Source: Humibacillus xanthopallidus (GTDB lineage: Bacteria > Actinomycetota > Actinomycetes > Actinomycetales > Dermatophilaceae). From it: a stretch of 64,000 bases of DNA. The notes under the pieces were generated by a model that had not been told where the DNA came from, made no database searches, and worked only from the letters and a program-made list of their open reading frames with translations. This document shows, one piece after another, positions 43,143 to 52,082 of this stretch; position 1 is the stretch's first letter; each line of letters starts with the position of its first letter. Where the stretch lies: NCBI RefSeq assembly GCF_006716675.1, contig NZ_VFPM01000002.1:682001-746000 (forward strand). The letters run 5' to 3'. The position numbers and the translations under genes were made by a program.

Positions 43143-44353
43143 TGGGCGTGCAGGATCCCACCGTCGTCGACGACACCCCTCGCGTCACCGCACCCGGGGG
43201 TATGCCGTCCGGCCCGGTCCCCGCCCCCGTTTCGCCCGGCGGGGGTGGCCTGACGGGCCGGGGCCCCCTCACGATCATCGAGGGGTCGCGGCGCCACTGG
43301 GCGCTGCGCGCGCTCGGCGTCGTGGCGGTGGTCGCGGTGCTGCTGCTCGCCTCGCAGGCGCAGGCCTTCCGGGTCGGGCAGTTCACCAACGTCTTCATCA
43401 TCGCGATCGCCATCGTCGGCCTCAACCTCGTCACCGGCCACACCGGGCTGCTGTCGATCGGCCACTCGGCGTTCTTCGGGCTCGGCGCCTACACGACGGG
43501 CGTCCTCGTCGCGCGCTACGACGCTGCGCCGATGACGACGATCCCCGTCGCGGTGGTCCTCAGCTTCGTGCTGGGCCTGCTCGTGGGACTGCCCTCGCTG
43601 CGCATCAAGGGCCTCTACCTCGCCCTCGTCACCCTCACGGTCGGCGTGTCCTTCCCCGAGATCATCCGGCGGGCCGAGGAGCTCACCGGCGGAGCAGCAG
43701 GTCTCGTCGTGCGCTCGGCCTCGCTCGCGCCGCCGGCCTGGACCGGGCTCGGCCGGGCCCAGCGCGGCATCTGGATGTTCTGGGTGTCGGCGGCCGTCCT
43801 CCTCCTCGTCATGTGGCTGAGCCGGAACCTCGTTCGGAGCCGCTTCGGGCTCGGCATGCGTTCGACCCGCGACCACGAGATCGCCGCCGCCGCAAGCGGG
43901 GTGCGGGTCGCGCGCACCAAGATCCTCGCCTTCGGCGTCTCGGGCGCCATCACCGGGCTCGCCGGCTCGCTCTTCACGATGTACATCGGGGCGCTGTCAC
44001 CCGACGGGTCCTTCACCCTGCTCAAGTCGATCGAGCTGGTGACCGGACTCGTCCTCGGTGGCATCGCGACCCAGCTCGGCCCCGTCGTCGGGGCGGTCGC
44101 CGTCGTCTTCCTGCCCCAGCTCACCGGGGCGTTCAGCACGGGCCCGCTCTCCGGCGTCGTCTTCGGTGTCGTGCTCATCGCCATCGTCTTCGTCATGCCC
44201 GAGGGGATCGTCGGTCGGATCGGGCTCTGGGTGCGCCGTCGCGTCGCAGTCGTGCCCGCGGACCGTCCCGGGCTCGCGGCCGACACCACCGCCGCACCTC
44301 CTCCTGCACCTCCACCACACAGCAACACACACAACAGATGGGAAGACCAATGA
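43142..44353 (+). CDS. livM: Branched-chain-type ABC permease (LivM-like)
   Basis: Codes for 403 aa. A disordered Pro/Gly-rich N-terminus (about 1-45) precedes about ten hydrophobic helices; NLVTGHTGLLSIGHSAFFGLGAYT and RSTRDHEIAAAASGVRVARTKILAF are LivM hallmarks. The last 30 residues are again Pro-rich. Acts with LivH as substrate pathway. The stop overlaps the binding-protein gene by 4 nt. Confidence 0.92.
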   Translation: MGVQDPTVVDDTPRVTAPGGMPSGPVPAPVSPGGGGLTGRGPLTIIEGSRRHWALRALGVVAVVAVLLLASQAQAFRVGQFTNVFIIAIAIVGLNLVTGHTGLLSIGHSAFFGLGAYTTGVLVARYDAAPMTTIPVAVVLSFVLGLLVGLPSLRIKGLYLALVTLTVGVSFPEIIRRAEELTGGAAGLVVRSASLAPPAWTGLGRAQRGIWMFWVSAAVLLLVMWLSRNLVRSRFGLGMRSTRDHEIAAAASGVRVARTKILAFGVSGAITGLAGSLFTMYIGALSPDGSFTLLKSIELVTGLVLGGIATQLGPVVGAVAVVFLPQLTGAFSTGPLSGVVFGVVLIAIVFVMPEGIVGRIGLWVRRRVAVVPADRPGLAADTTAAPPPAPPPHSNTHNRWEDQ

Positions 44354-45663
44354 AGCGATTCCTGCGCGTCGTCTCCGCAGCCGCGCTGCCTGCCCTGGTG
44401 CTCGGGGCCTGCGGGTCGGGCTCCGGCACCGACACCGGCAGCACCGAGGCGGGGTCGACCGGCGGTGCGGCCAGCGCGGCCGCCTCGGTCGTCAACGCGG
44501 ACAACTGTGCCGACCCGGAGGGTGTCAAGGCGCCCATCACAGGCACGCTCAAGGTCGGCTGGTCGGCCCCCACGTCGGGTCCGCTCGCCGATGCGGTCGG
44601 CAACGTCATCGAGGGCATGAGGGCCCGCTTCGCCGTCGAGAACGCGAAGGGCGGCATCGGCGGTGTCAGGCTCGAGGTCGTCGTCAAGGACGACGCCTTC
44701 AACCCCGAGCGGGCCAAGACCAACGTCGGTGAGCTCATCCAGAAGGAGGGCGTGCACGTCCTCGAGACCTTCGGCTCGGGCCAGGTCGACGCGATCGCCG
44801 ACGACCAGAACGACGCGTGCGTGCCGCTGCTCTTCGCGCAGGCCAGCGTGCCGGCCTACCGCGACATCGCGAAGTTCCCGTGGACCACCGAGTACCTCCC
44901 GTCAGCCGACGTGGAGATGGGCGTCGTCGTCGAGGGCCTCAAGAAGAAGTACCCCAACGGCGCCAAGATCGCCCTCGCCGCGAACCAGACCGAGTCGGGC
45001 CAGGGCATCGCCAACGGCCTCAAGAAGGCGATCGAGGGCACGAACTTCACGATCGCCGCCGAGGCGCCGCTGACCGACCCGCGCACGGCCGCCTCCTCGC
45101 TCAAGTCGTCGGGAGCCGAGATCCTCGTCAACGCCGGCGTCACGACCGACTGCCTCGCCCTCACCCAGGCCATCGGCCGCGTCGGCTGGAAGCCCGACAC
45201 CGTCATCCAGCCCTCCAACTGCGCCGACGGGGCGACGCTCTACGCCCCGGCCGGCGATGCCGCCGACGGGCAGCAGATCCTGCGCTGGCTCAAGGACCCG
45301 GCCAACGCCGCGTTCGCCGACGACGCCGCCGTCAAGGAGTACCTCCAGCAGTCGGCGGCGAACGGCGCGGACTCCCCGACGAACAGCTACACGGTCAACG
45401 GCTGGGCGATCGCCGACCTCATGGTCGACGACTTCACCCGAGCGGCGAAGCTCGAGGGCGGGCTCTCGCGCCTGACGATCATGCAGGCGGCCCGCACGCA
45501 GGACTACCAGCCCCCGATGTTCATCGACGGCATCTCCTTCACGATGAGCCCCACCCAGGCCTATGGCGTGCTCGCCTTCCAGCCGTTCACGTGGAAGGCG
45601 GCGGACAAGGCCTTCGCCGTGGGTGGTGACGTCATCGACATCTCGTCTCAGTACGACAAGTAG
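44350..45663 (+). CDS. ABC importer substrate-binding lipoprotein (LivK-like)
   Basis: Codes for 437 aa. Signal with lipobox (LPALVLGAC) and a Ser/Thr/Gly linker, then a type I periplasmic-binding fold (TLKVGWSAPTSGPLADAVGNVIEGMRARFAVENAKGGIGGVRLEVVVKDDAFNPERAKTNV in outline). It should be anchored on the outer face and deliver the ligand to LivHM. Homologues of this group often bind aromatic acids, short fatty acids or urea-like compounds and not amino acids; the ligand here is probably the island's substrate. GGAAGA precedes ATG. Confidence 0.9.
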   Translation: MKRFLRVVSAAALPALVLGACGSGSGTDTGSTEAGSTGGAASAAASVVNADNCADPEGVKAPITGTLKVGWSAPTSGPLADAVGNVIEGMRARFAVENAKGGIGGVRLEVVVKDDAFNPERAKTNVGELIQKEGVHVLETFGSGQVDAIADDQNDACVPLLFAQASVPAYRDIAKFPWTTEYLPSADVEMGVVVEGLKKKYPNGAKIALAANQTESGQGIANGLKKAIEGTNFTIAAEAPLTDPRTAASSLKSSGAEILVNAGVTTDCLALTQAIGRVGWKPDTVIQPSNCADGATLYAPAGDAADGQQILRWLKDPANAAFADDAAVKEYLQQSAANGADSPTNSYTVNGWAIADLMVDDFTRAAKLEGGLSRLTIMQAARTQDYQPPMFIDGISFTMSPTQAYGVLAFQPFTWKAADKAFAVGGDVIDISSQYDK

Positions 45664-45716
45664 GACAGGATGCTGAGCGGACGACCGGTGCATGTCGATG
45701 AGGAGATGGTGAGCCG

Positions 45717-47444
45717 ATGACGATGGCGCGAGGGCTGCACCCGCAGGCCAGGGTGGCCGACTACCAGGCACGTGGGTGGTGGACCGACGAGACGGTCGAC
45801 CAGCTCTTCGCGCAGCAGGTGCGCACCCGGGGGGAGGAGCTCGCGGTGGTCGACCCGGCCAACCGCGAGGCCCTCCTCGGGTCGCCACCCAGGCGGCTGA
45901 CCTGGGCCGAGCTCGACGCGGAGGTCACCCACCTCGCCGCGGCGCTGCTCGACCTGGGCCTGGGGCGCGGCGACGTCATCGGCGTGCAGCTGCCCAACGC
46001 CGTAGAGCTCGTCGAGGTCTACCTCGCGGCCTGGAGCATCGGTGTCGTCGTCTCGCCGCTGCCGATGCAGTACCGCGAGCGCGAGGTGCTCGGCATGGGC
46101 ACCCAGGCCGACTTCGCGGCATACGTCACGCTCGCCCGGTGGGGCGACCGCTCACCCGCTGCCGACGTGCTGGCACTGCGGGACCGGCTGCCGTCGCTGC
46201 ACCACGTCATTGCTCTCGGCCCCGCGGCCGAGGGCGGTGACCTGGCCGAGGGCGTGCTGACCATCCACCCGGCGTCGGCCGACGACACCGAGCGCGCACG
46301 TCTGGAGAGCCACGTCGCGAGCGACCCCAACGACGCGAACGACTGTCTGACGATCTGCTGGACGTCGGGCACCGAGAGCGAGCCCAAGGGGGTGCCGCGC
46401 TGCCACCTCGACTGGCTCGCCATCTGCTGGGCCACCGTCGACGCCCCGCGGGTGACGGCTGACGACGTGCTGCTCAACCCCTTCCCGATGGTCAACATGG
46501 CGGGCATCAACGGCATGTTCCTCCCGTGGTTGCGCACGGGTTGCGTTCTCGTGCAACACCATCCGTTCGACCTGCCGACCTTCCTCGCGCAGATCGCGAC
46601 CGAGCGGGTCACCTACACCGTCGCCCCGCCCGCACTGCTCTGGATGCTCCTGCACAACGAGCCGCTCCTCGCGCAGGTCGACCTCAGCAGCCTGACGCGC
46701 ATCGGGTCGGGCTCGGTGCCGCTCCAGCCGGCGATGGTGCGCGGCTGGCAGGAGAAGCACGGCATCGGCATCATCAACTTCTTCGGCTCCAACGAGGGCG
46801 TCGGCCTGCTGTCGAGTCCCGACGACTTCCCCGACCCCGACGAGCGCGCGCAGTTCTTCCCCCGCTACGGCGCGCCGGGCACGACGTGGTCCTCCCGGGT
46901 GTCCGAGTGGATCGACGTGCGGCTCGTCGACCTCGTCACCGGCGAGGACATCACCGAGCCCGGTGTCCCGGGCGAGATGCGCCTCAACGGGCCGACGGTC
47001 TTCGCCGGCTACCTGCACGGAGAGCGGCTCGCCAGCCCGTTCGACGAGCGAGGCTACCTCCGGTCCGGAGACCTCTTCGAGATCGCCGGCGACCGGGGCC
47101 AGTTCCTCCACTACCTCGACCGCGCCAAGGACCTCATCATCCGCGGGGGCATGAACATCGCCCCCGCCGAGATCGAGGGTCTCATCGCCGAGCACCCGGC
47201 CGTCGTCGACGTCGCGGTCATCGGTGACCCCGACGAGGTGCTCGGTGAGCGGGTCGCCGCCGTCGTCTCCCTCGCGCCGGGGCAGAGTCTGACGCTCGAG
47301 GAGCTGGTCGACTTCATGCGCGGCCAGCACATCGCCTCGTTCAAGCTTCCCGAGCGTCTCGAGGTGCGCGACGACCTGCCGCGCAACCCTGTCGGCAAGA
47401 TCCTCAAGCGGCTGCTGCGCACCCCCGCGAAGGAGTCCTCGTGA
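45717..47444 (+). CDS. Acyl-CoA ligase (AMP-forming), copy 3
   Basis: Codes for 575 aa. ANL enzyme with the P-loop variant ICWTSGTESEPKGVPRCHL (Glu-Ser in place of the usual TTGxPK), FGSNEGVGLL in place of YGxTE, then GYLRSGDLFEIAGDRGQFLHYLDRAKDL, GGMNIAPAEIE and the catalytic Lys NPVGKILKRLL. The altered ATP loop places it in the cyclohexanecarboxylate/2,3-dihydroxybenzoate-like ligase group, so a cyclic acid is possible. GGTGAG upstream of ATG. 53 nt after the binding-protein gene. Confidence 0.9.
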   Translation: MTMARGLHPQARVADYQARGWWTDETVDQLFAQQVRTRGEELAVVDPANREALLGSPPRRLTWAELDAEVTHLAAALLDLGLGRGDVIGVQLPNAVELVEVYLAAWSIGVVVSPLPMQYREREVLGMGTQADFAAYVTLARWGDRSPAADVLALRDRLPSLHHVIALGPAAEGGDLAEGVLTIHPASADDTERARLESHVASDPNDANDCLTICWTSGTESEPKGVPRCHLDWLAICWATVDAPRVTADDVLLNPFPMVNMAGINGMFLPWLRTGCVLVQHHPFDLPTFLAQIATERVTYTVAPPALLWMLLHNEPLLAQVDLSSLTRIGSGSVPLQPAMVRGWQEKHGIGIINFFGSNEGVGLLSSPDDFPDPDERAQFFPRYGAPGTTWSSRVSEWIDVRLVDLVTGEDITEPGVPGEMRLNGPTVFAGYLHGERLASPFDERGYLRSGDLFEIAGDRGQFLHYLDRAKDLIIRGGMNIAPAEIEGLIAEHPAVVDVAVIGDPDEVLGERVAAVVSLAPGQSLTLEELVDFMRGQHIASFKLPERLEVRDDLPRNPVGKILKRLLRTPAKESS

Positions 47445-47869
47445 CCGCATCGACCGTCACTCCACCGTCCGAGATGAGTGACGAGGACAAGCTCGCGCTG
47501 GCCCGGGAGATGTTCCACGCGTGGGACACCAAGGACTGGGAGGGCGTCATCGACCTCTTCGCCGACGACGGTGTGCTCCACAGCGTCATGCAGGAGCCGC
47601 TCGTCGGCCGCGACGTCGTCGGCGAGCGGATCCGTGCCCTCGGAGCCATCACCGAACGGATCACCTTGCGCATCTTGGCGATCGGCATCATCGACGGCAA
47701 GGTCTTCGTCCAGCGCGTCGACGACTTCGACACGGTCACGGGCTCGCACGGTGAGGTGCCGGTCGTCGGCATCCTCTCCATAGCCGGGGGCCGCGTGACG
47801 GAGTGGCTCGAGTACTACGACCGCCCGAGCCTGCTCGTAGGCATGGGCGTCGACGCTCCCGCGCACTGA
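47441..47869 (+). CDS. Limonene-1,2-epoxide-hydrolase-like NTF2-fold protein
   Basis: Codes for 142 aa. NTF2 fold with AREMFHAWDTKDWEGVIDLFADDGVLHSVMQEPLVGRDVV and GKVFVQRVDDFDTV, which carries the Arg-x-Asp pair of limonene-epoxide hydrolases, and a later Asp/Glu in GGRVTEWLEYYD. Such enzymes open epoxides by activating a water molecule; a keto-isomerase role is the alternative. GAAGGAG precedes the GTG, which overlaps the ligase stop by 4 nt. It hints at an epoxide intermediate in the pathway. Confidence 0.78.
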   Translation: MTASTVTPPSEMSDEDKLALAREMFHAWDTKDWEGVIDLFADDGVLHSVMQEPLVGRDVVGERIRALGAITERITLRILAIGIIDGKVFVQRVDDFDTVTGSHGEVPVVGILSIAGGRVTEWLEYYDRPSLLVGMGVDAPAH

Positions 47870-49434
47870 TGGCGGCTCCCTGGGCGCTCGACGTCGTCAC
47901 CGCCATGGGTCGGGCCGGTGACGCCGTTGCCTTCCGCCACCCCTCCGTCTCGGGGGGTGGGGGCAGCTCGACGGTGCGCACCCACGCGGAGAGCCGCGCC
48001 CGAGCGGCACGGCTCGCACAGGCACTCGTCGCGCACGGCATACGTCCTCGTGACCGGGTGGCACTCGTCGTGGAGTCGACGGCGGATGCCGTCGAGGCCT
48101 ACCTCGCCGTGGGTCTCGCGGGTGCCACGGCGGTGCAGGTCAACGACCGGCTCCAGGTGGCGGAGATCGCCGAGGTGCTCGACGCGGCGGCCCCGCGAGC
48201 GGTCGTGCACACCGCTGGGCACGCCGGCCGGCTCGAGGACATGCTCGCCGGTGCGGGGACCGACGTCGTCAGCCTCGGTGGCCGGCTCGGGTGCACGACG
48301 CTCGACGCCGACGCCGCCGCGCAGCAGGGCCCGGCCAGCCCGCCCGAGGTCACCGTCGACCCCGGGGCCGCTGCGATCGTCGGCTTCACGAGCGGCACGA
48401 CCGGCCGCCCCAAGGGCGTCGTCCACAGCCAGGCCAATCTCCGGCGCATCGTGCGGCACATGCCGGTCCACGACGGGCTGCGGTGGGGGAGCCGCTGCGC
48501 CTTCACCGGCACCCTGGCCTTCGCTGCCGGCATCTGGGGCGTCGTGCTGCCACACCTCTGGGTCGGGGGCGAGCTCTCCTTCATGGCGGGGCTGCCGCCC
48601 GACGCATGGGTCGAGCGGATGGTCGCGGAGCGCACCAACTTCACGTATGCGCCGACGCCCCTCATGGGGGCGCTCGCGGCCGAGGTGCGCCGCCGTCCAG
48701 AGGTGCTCGACCACCTCGACGGCGTGCTCCACTCGGGCTCGATCGCACCGCGCGAGAGCGTCGTCGACCTCGTGTCGGCCATCGGGCACCGTTACGTCGA
48801 GACCTACGGCATGACCGAGACCGGCGCACCGGTGACGGCCACGGTCCCCGACGACTGGCGGCCGGGGAGCACGGCCGACGACCCGTTCGCCTCGGCGGGA
48901 CGGGCCGTCAGCATCGCGCGCCTCGAGATCCACGGGCCCGACGGGCGCCTCCTCGGGCCAGGCGAGGTGGGGGAGGTCGTCGTCGACAGCGACACCCTCT
49001 TCGACGGCTACCTCGACGCACCGGAGCTCACGGCCGAGGCGGTGCGCGACGGGAGCCTGCACACCGGCGACCTCGGCTCCCTCGATGTGGCGGGGCACCT
49101 CTACGTGCGGGGTCGGTCGAAGGAGATGATCGTCACCGGCGGCATGAACGTCTATCCGGCGGAGGTCGAGCGGGTGATGGCGCAGGCGCACGGCGTGGCG
49201 GAGGTCGCGGTCTTCGGGCTGCCCGACGAGCGGTGGGGAGAGACGGTGGTGGCTGCCGTCGTTGCGCGCCCCGGCGCCGACCTCGACCTCGACGCGTTGC
49301 GCGACCACGTGCGCGAGCGGATGGCGGGCTACAAGAAGCCGACGCGCATCCACGTCGTCGACGAGCTGCCGCGCAATGCGAGCCTCAAGGTGCGCAAGGA
49401 CGAGCTCCAGCGCCGCTTCGGCGGTGCCCGGTGA
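47869..49434 (+). CDS. Acyl-CoA ligase (AMP-forming), copy 4
   Basis: Codes for 521 aa. VGFTSGTTGRPKGVVHSQANL, LHSGSIAP, ETYGMTETGAPVT, GSLHTGDLGSLDVAGHLYVRGRSKEM, GGMNVYPAEVE and NASLKVRKDELQRRF (C-terminal Lys in the ligase position). Shorter between motifs than copies 1-3 and probably for a different acid. TGATG overlap with the LEH-like gene. Confidence 0.9.
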   Translation: MAAPWALDVVTAMGRAGDAVAFRHPSVSGGGGSSTVRTHAESRARAARLAQALVAHGIRPRDRVALVVESTADAVEAYLAVGLAGATAVQVNDRLQVAEIAEVLDAAAPRAVVHTAGHAGRLEDMLAGAGTDVVSLGGRLGCTTLDADAAAQQGPASPPEVTVDPGAAAIVGFTSGTTGRPKGVVHSQANLRRIVRHMPVHDGLRWGSRCAFTGTLAFAAGIWGVVLPHLWVGGELSFMAGLPPDAWVERMVAERTNFTYAPTPLMGALAAEVRRRPEVLDHLDGVLHSGSIAPRESVVDLVSAIGHRYVETYGMTETGAPVTATVPDDWRPGSTADDPFASAGRAVSIARLEIHGPDGRLLGPGEVGEVVVDSDTLFDGYLDAPELTAEAVRDGSLHTGDLGSLDVAGHLYVRGRSKEMIVTGGMNVYPAEVERVMAQAHGVAEVAVFGLPDERWGETVVAAVVARPGADLDLDALRDHVRERMAGYKKPTRIHVVDELPRNASLKVRKDELQRRFGGAR

Positions 49435-50369
49435 CGAGGGACGAGCTGCTCGACGCCCTCCGGCTCCCGGTCGTCGCCGCGCCGATGTTCCTCGTGTCGG
49501 GCACCGAGCTCGTCGTCGCGGCCGCGCGAGCGGGGGTGCTGGGCGCCTTCCCGACCCAGAACTGCCGCACCGCCGAGCAGCTCGACGAGTGGCTGGCCAC
49601 GATATCGGCCGGCGTGGGTGGGCGACCCTGGGCGGTCAACCTCGTCACCCACAGCAGCAACACGCGGCTGGCCGACGACCTGCGGCTGGTGGGGGAGTAC
49701 CGCCCGCCGGTCGTCATCACGGCGCTCGGCTCGCCGCGACCGGTGATGGAGGTCGTCAAGGGCTATGGCGGGCTCGTCGTCGGTGACGTCGTGAGCATCG
49801 CCCTGGCGCGCAAGGCAGTTGCCGCGGGCGTCGACGGTCTGGCGTGCATCAGCGCCGGTGCCGGCGGGCACACCGGTCACCTCTCACCTTTCGCCTTCGT
49901 GTCGGCGGTGCGTGACTTCTTCGACGGCATCGTGACCGTCGGCGGTGGCATCGCCGACGGTCGCGGCGTCGCGGGCGCCGTCGCAGCGGGAGCCGACCTC
50001 GTCTACATGGGAACCCGCTTCCTCGCCTCCCTCGAGAGCCTCGCGCCGGACGCCTACAAGAAGATGGTCGTCGACCACGGGCCCGACGACCTCGTCGTGA
50101 GCGCCGGCATCACCGGCACCGCCGCGTCGTGGTTGCGCCCCAGCCTGCTCGCCAACGGGCTCGACCCCGACCACCTCGTCCACGAGGGCAGTCGCAGCTA
50201 TGACGCGGCCCAGGCTCCGGCCGCGCGGTGGTCGCAGCTGTGGGCGGCCGGGCAGGGTCTGCAGTCGATACACGGGGTGCAGCCGGTGGCCGAGATCGTC
50301 GACGAGCTCGAGGCCGAGTATGCCGCCGCCGCAGAGCGATTCGCCCGGCTCACCCACCGCACCCCCTGA
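49431..50369 (+). CDS. Nitronate monooxygenase-like flavoprotein
   Basis: Codes for 312 aa. TIM-barrel FMN protein of the nitronate monooxygenase/2-nitropropane dioxygenase family: LPVVAAPMFLVSGTELVVAAARAGVLGAFP, ACISAGAGGHTGHLSPFAFVSAVRDFFDG (catalytic His), VTVGGGIADGRGVAGAVAAGADLVYMGTRF (phosphate of FMN). In catabolic clusters such proteins are often enoyl reductase-like and not true nitronate oxidases. GTG start with 4-nt overlap; the stop lies inside the first unit of a direct repeat. Confidence 0.88.
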   Translation: MTRDELLDALRLPVVAAPMFLVSGTELVVAAARAGVLGAFPTQNCRTAEQLDEWLATISAGVGGRPWAVNLVTHSSNTRLADDLRLVGEYRPPVVITALGSPRPVMEVVKGYGGLVVGDVVSIALARKAVAAGVDGLACISAGAGGHTGHLSPFAFVSAVRDFFDGIVTVGGGIADGRGVAGAVAAGADLVYMGTRFLASLESLAPDAYKKMVVDHGPDDLVVSAGITGTAASWLRPSLLANGLDPDHLVHEGSRSYDAAQAPAARWSQLWAAGQGLQSIHGVQPVAEIVDELEAEYAAAAERFARLTHRTP

Positions 50370-50486
50370 CTCGAGTGCCCACTTTTCCACCCACCCCCTG
50401 AGTCGAGTGCCCACGTCTCCACCCCACCCCCTGAGTCGAGTGCCCACTTCTCCACCCGGATCCGGTGGGTGAAAGTGGGCACTCGA
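50363..50486. repeat. Hairpin repeat C: three 32-bp-spaced direct units plus one inverted
   Basis: TCGAGTGCCCAC occurs at 50371, 50403 and 50435 with exact 32-bp spacing, each in a CCCCTGA-TCGAGTGCCCAC-CCACCC context, and once inverted (GTGGGCACTCGA, 50475-50486). The third unit and the inverted copy form a 14-bp stem. The stop codon of the nitronate monooxygenase gene is in the first unit. Confidence 0.85.
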
Positions 50487-50540
50487 CGGTGCGGGAGGCG
50501 TGCGCGGGTGTCTGGACGCCTAGGTGTCGGGGGGACGTCC

Positions 50541-50546
50541 TAGGGT
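50541..50546 (+). promoter_or_regulatory. Leaderless -10 box for the RecB-like nuclease gene
   Basis: TAGGGT ends 6 nt before the GTG at 50553; no ribosome binding site is present. Confidence 0.6.
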
Positions 50547-50552
50547 GATCGC

Positions 50553-51425
50553 GTGACGACGCAGCCCGCCGAGCAGGAGACCTTCGCCGGCATGCCCACG
50601 CCGCTCTACAGCGGCTCGCCGTCGCGCCTCATGGCCTGGCTCGACTGCCCGCGTCGCTACCGCATGCAGTACCTCGACCGCCCCAGGCCGGCTGCTCGTC
50701 CGCAGCGCGCGCACACGTCAGTCGGCATCGCGACCCACAACGTGCTCCGCGACTTCTGGGACCTGCCGCCCGAGCAGCGCACCCCGGCCGGGGTGGCCGA
50801 GCTCGTCCGCACGTCGTGGATCGACGTCGGCTTCCGAGACCCCGAGCAGTCCGCGGCGTGGCGCATGAGGGTCCGCGAGGTCGTCACCGACTACCTGCGC
50901 ACCTCCGACCGTGAGCGTCAGCCCGTCGGGATCGAGCGCAGCGTCTCGCTCAAGACCGAGCAGGTCGCGATCACCGGCCGCATCGACCGCCTCGACGACC
51001 GCGACGGCGAGCTCGTCGTCGTCGACTACAAGACGGGTCGGCAGGTGCCCACCGACGACGATGCGCGCACGTCGCTGCCGCTCGCGCTGTATGCCGTCGC
51101 GTGCGCCCGCATGTTCCGCCGGCCGTGCCGCCGGGTCGAGCTCCACCACGTGCCGACCGGCACGGTGGCCGCCCACGAGCACACCGAGGAGTCGCTCGAG
51201 CGCAAGGTGGCCGAGGCGGAGTCGATCGCCTCCGACCTGCGCCGGGCCGACGCCGACTACGCTGAGGTCGGCGTCGAGTCAGCGCGGTTTGCGCCGCGGC
51301 CCTCCGCGCTGTGCTCGTGGTGCGACTTCCGTGCGCACTGCCCCGAGGGCCAGGCCCAGGGCCCGGAGAAGTCCGACTGGGCCGGCCTCGAGCCGTATGC
51401 CTCGACCGACAGGAGAGACTCGTGA
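50553..51425 (+). CDS. RecB/Cas4-like PD-(D/E)XK nuclease
   Basis: Codes for 290 aa. It starts with SPSRLMAWLDCPRRYRMQYLDRP (first Cys of a cluster), a conserved His in GIATHNVLRDFW, ITGRIDRLDDRDGELVVVDYKTGRQ (D...DxK catalytic core) and a C-terminal LCSWCDFRAHCPEG (three Cys), which together can hold a 4Fe-4S cluster as in AddB, Cas4 and mitochondrial-type MGME nucleases. No CRISPR or AddA partner is nearby. A role in DNA repair is likely. Transcript probably leaderless; the next gene overlaps by 4 nt. Confidence 0.88.
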   Translation: MTTQPAEQETFAGMPTPLYSGSPSRLMAWLDCPRRYRMQYLDRPRPAARPQRAHTSVGIATHNVLRDFWDLPPEQRTPAGVAELVRTSWIDVGFRDPEQSAAWRMRVREVVTDYLRTSDRERQPVGIERSVSLKTEQVAITGRIDRLDDRDGELVVVDYKTGRQVPTDDDARTSLPLALYAVACARMFRRPCRRVELHHVPTGTVAAHEHTEESLERKVAEAESIASDLRRADADYAEVGVESARFAPRPSALCSWCDFRAHCPEGQAQGPEKSDWAGLEPYASTDRRDS

Positions 51426-52057
51426 CCGACCTCCGTGCGGCCTTCCTCGCCGCCACCGAGCACGTGGCCGCGATCGTCTCGCGCGACGACGTCGTCGCTG
51501 CCTGGCACGAGCAGAGTGCGCTTGCCGAGTGGGAGGTCGGCGGCCTCGTCGCCCACCTCGCGAGCCAGCCGGTGACGGTCGTGACCTTGCTGAGCGCCGA
51601 CCCGGTGGGCGACCCGATTCCGATCGAGGAGCACTATGCGCGGTCGGCCTGGGTCGACGCCAGCCTCGACGACGAGATCAACGTCTCGATCCGTGAGAGC
51701 AGCGATGCCCGGGCGGCCGATGGGCCTGACGCCGTGCTCGCCGACGTGACGGAGGCGCGCGAGGTGCTTCCCCACCTGCTGGCCACCCAGCCCGACGGCC
51801 GAGCCGTGCTCATCCCGTGGGCCGGCTGGTCGCTGAACCTCGACGACTTCCTCACCGGGCGTCTCATGGAGGTCGTCGTGCACGGCGAGGACGTCGCGGC
51901 GAGCGTCGGCTTCACCTCCCCAGCACTGCCGCGCGAGGTGCTCGACCCCGTGCTCCTGCTCCTGACCCGGCTCGCGGTCACCCGGCACGGGCAGGGTGCG
52001 GTCGTCTCGGCACTGACCCGGGCCGAGCGTGCACCACGGACGATCTCGGCCTTCTGA
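51422..52057 (+). CDS. Maleylpyruvate isomerase N-terminal-like (DinB fold) protein
   Basis: Codes for 211 aa. LRAAFLAATEHVAAIVSRDDVVAAWHEQSALAEWEVGGLVAHLASQPV matches the TIGR03083 / mycothiol-dependent maleylpyruvate isomerase N-terminal domain with its metal-binding His, and VHGEDVAASVGF supplies a later His. In actinomycetes many such proteins are mycothiol S-transferases of unknown substrate. GTG start overlaps the nuclease stop by 4 nt. Confidence 0.8.
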   Translation: MTDLRAAFLAATEHVAAIVSRDDVVAAWHEQSALAEWEVGGLVAHLASQPVTVVTLLSADPVGDPIPIEEHYARSAWVDASLDDEINVSIRESSDARAADGPDAVLADVTEAREVLPHLLATQPDGRAVLIPWAGWSLNLDDFLTGRLMEVVVHGEDVAASVGFTSPALPREVLDPVLLLLTRLAVTRHGQGAVVSALTRAERAPRTISAF

Positions 52058-52082
52058 GGGCCGCACCTGACACACTGCTCGC

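Noticed and set aside
50363..50486. Possible CRISPR array
   Set aside because: The units recur every 32 bp but have no distinct spacers: the whole period is repeated, and one unit is inverted. No cas genes are present; the RecB-like nuclease nearby is not a convincing Cas4.
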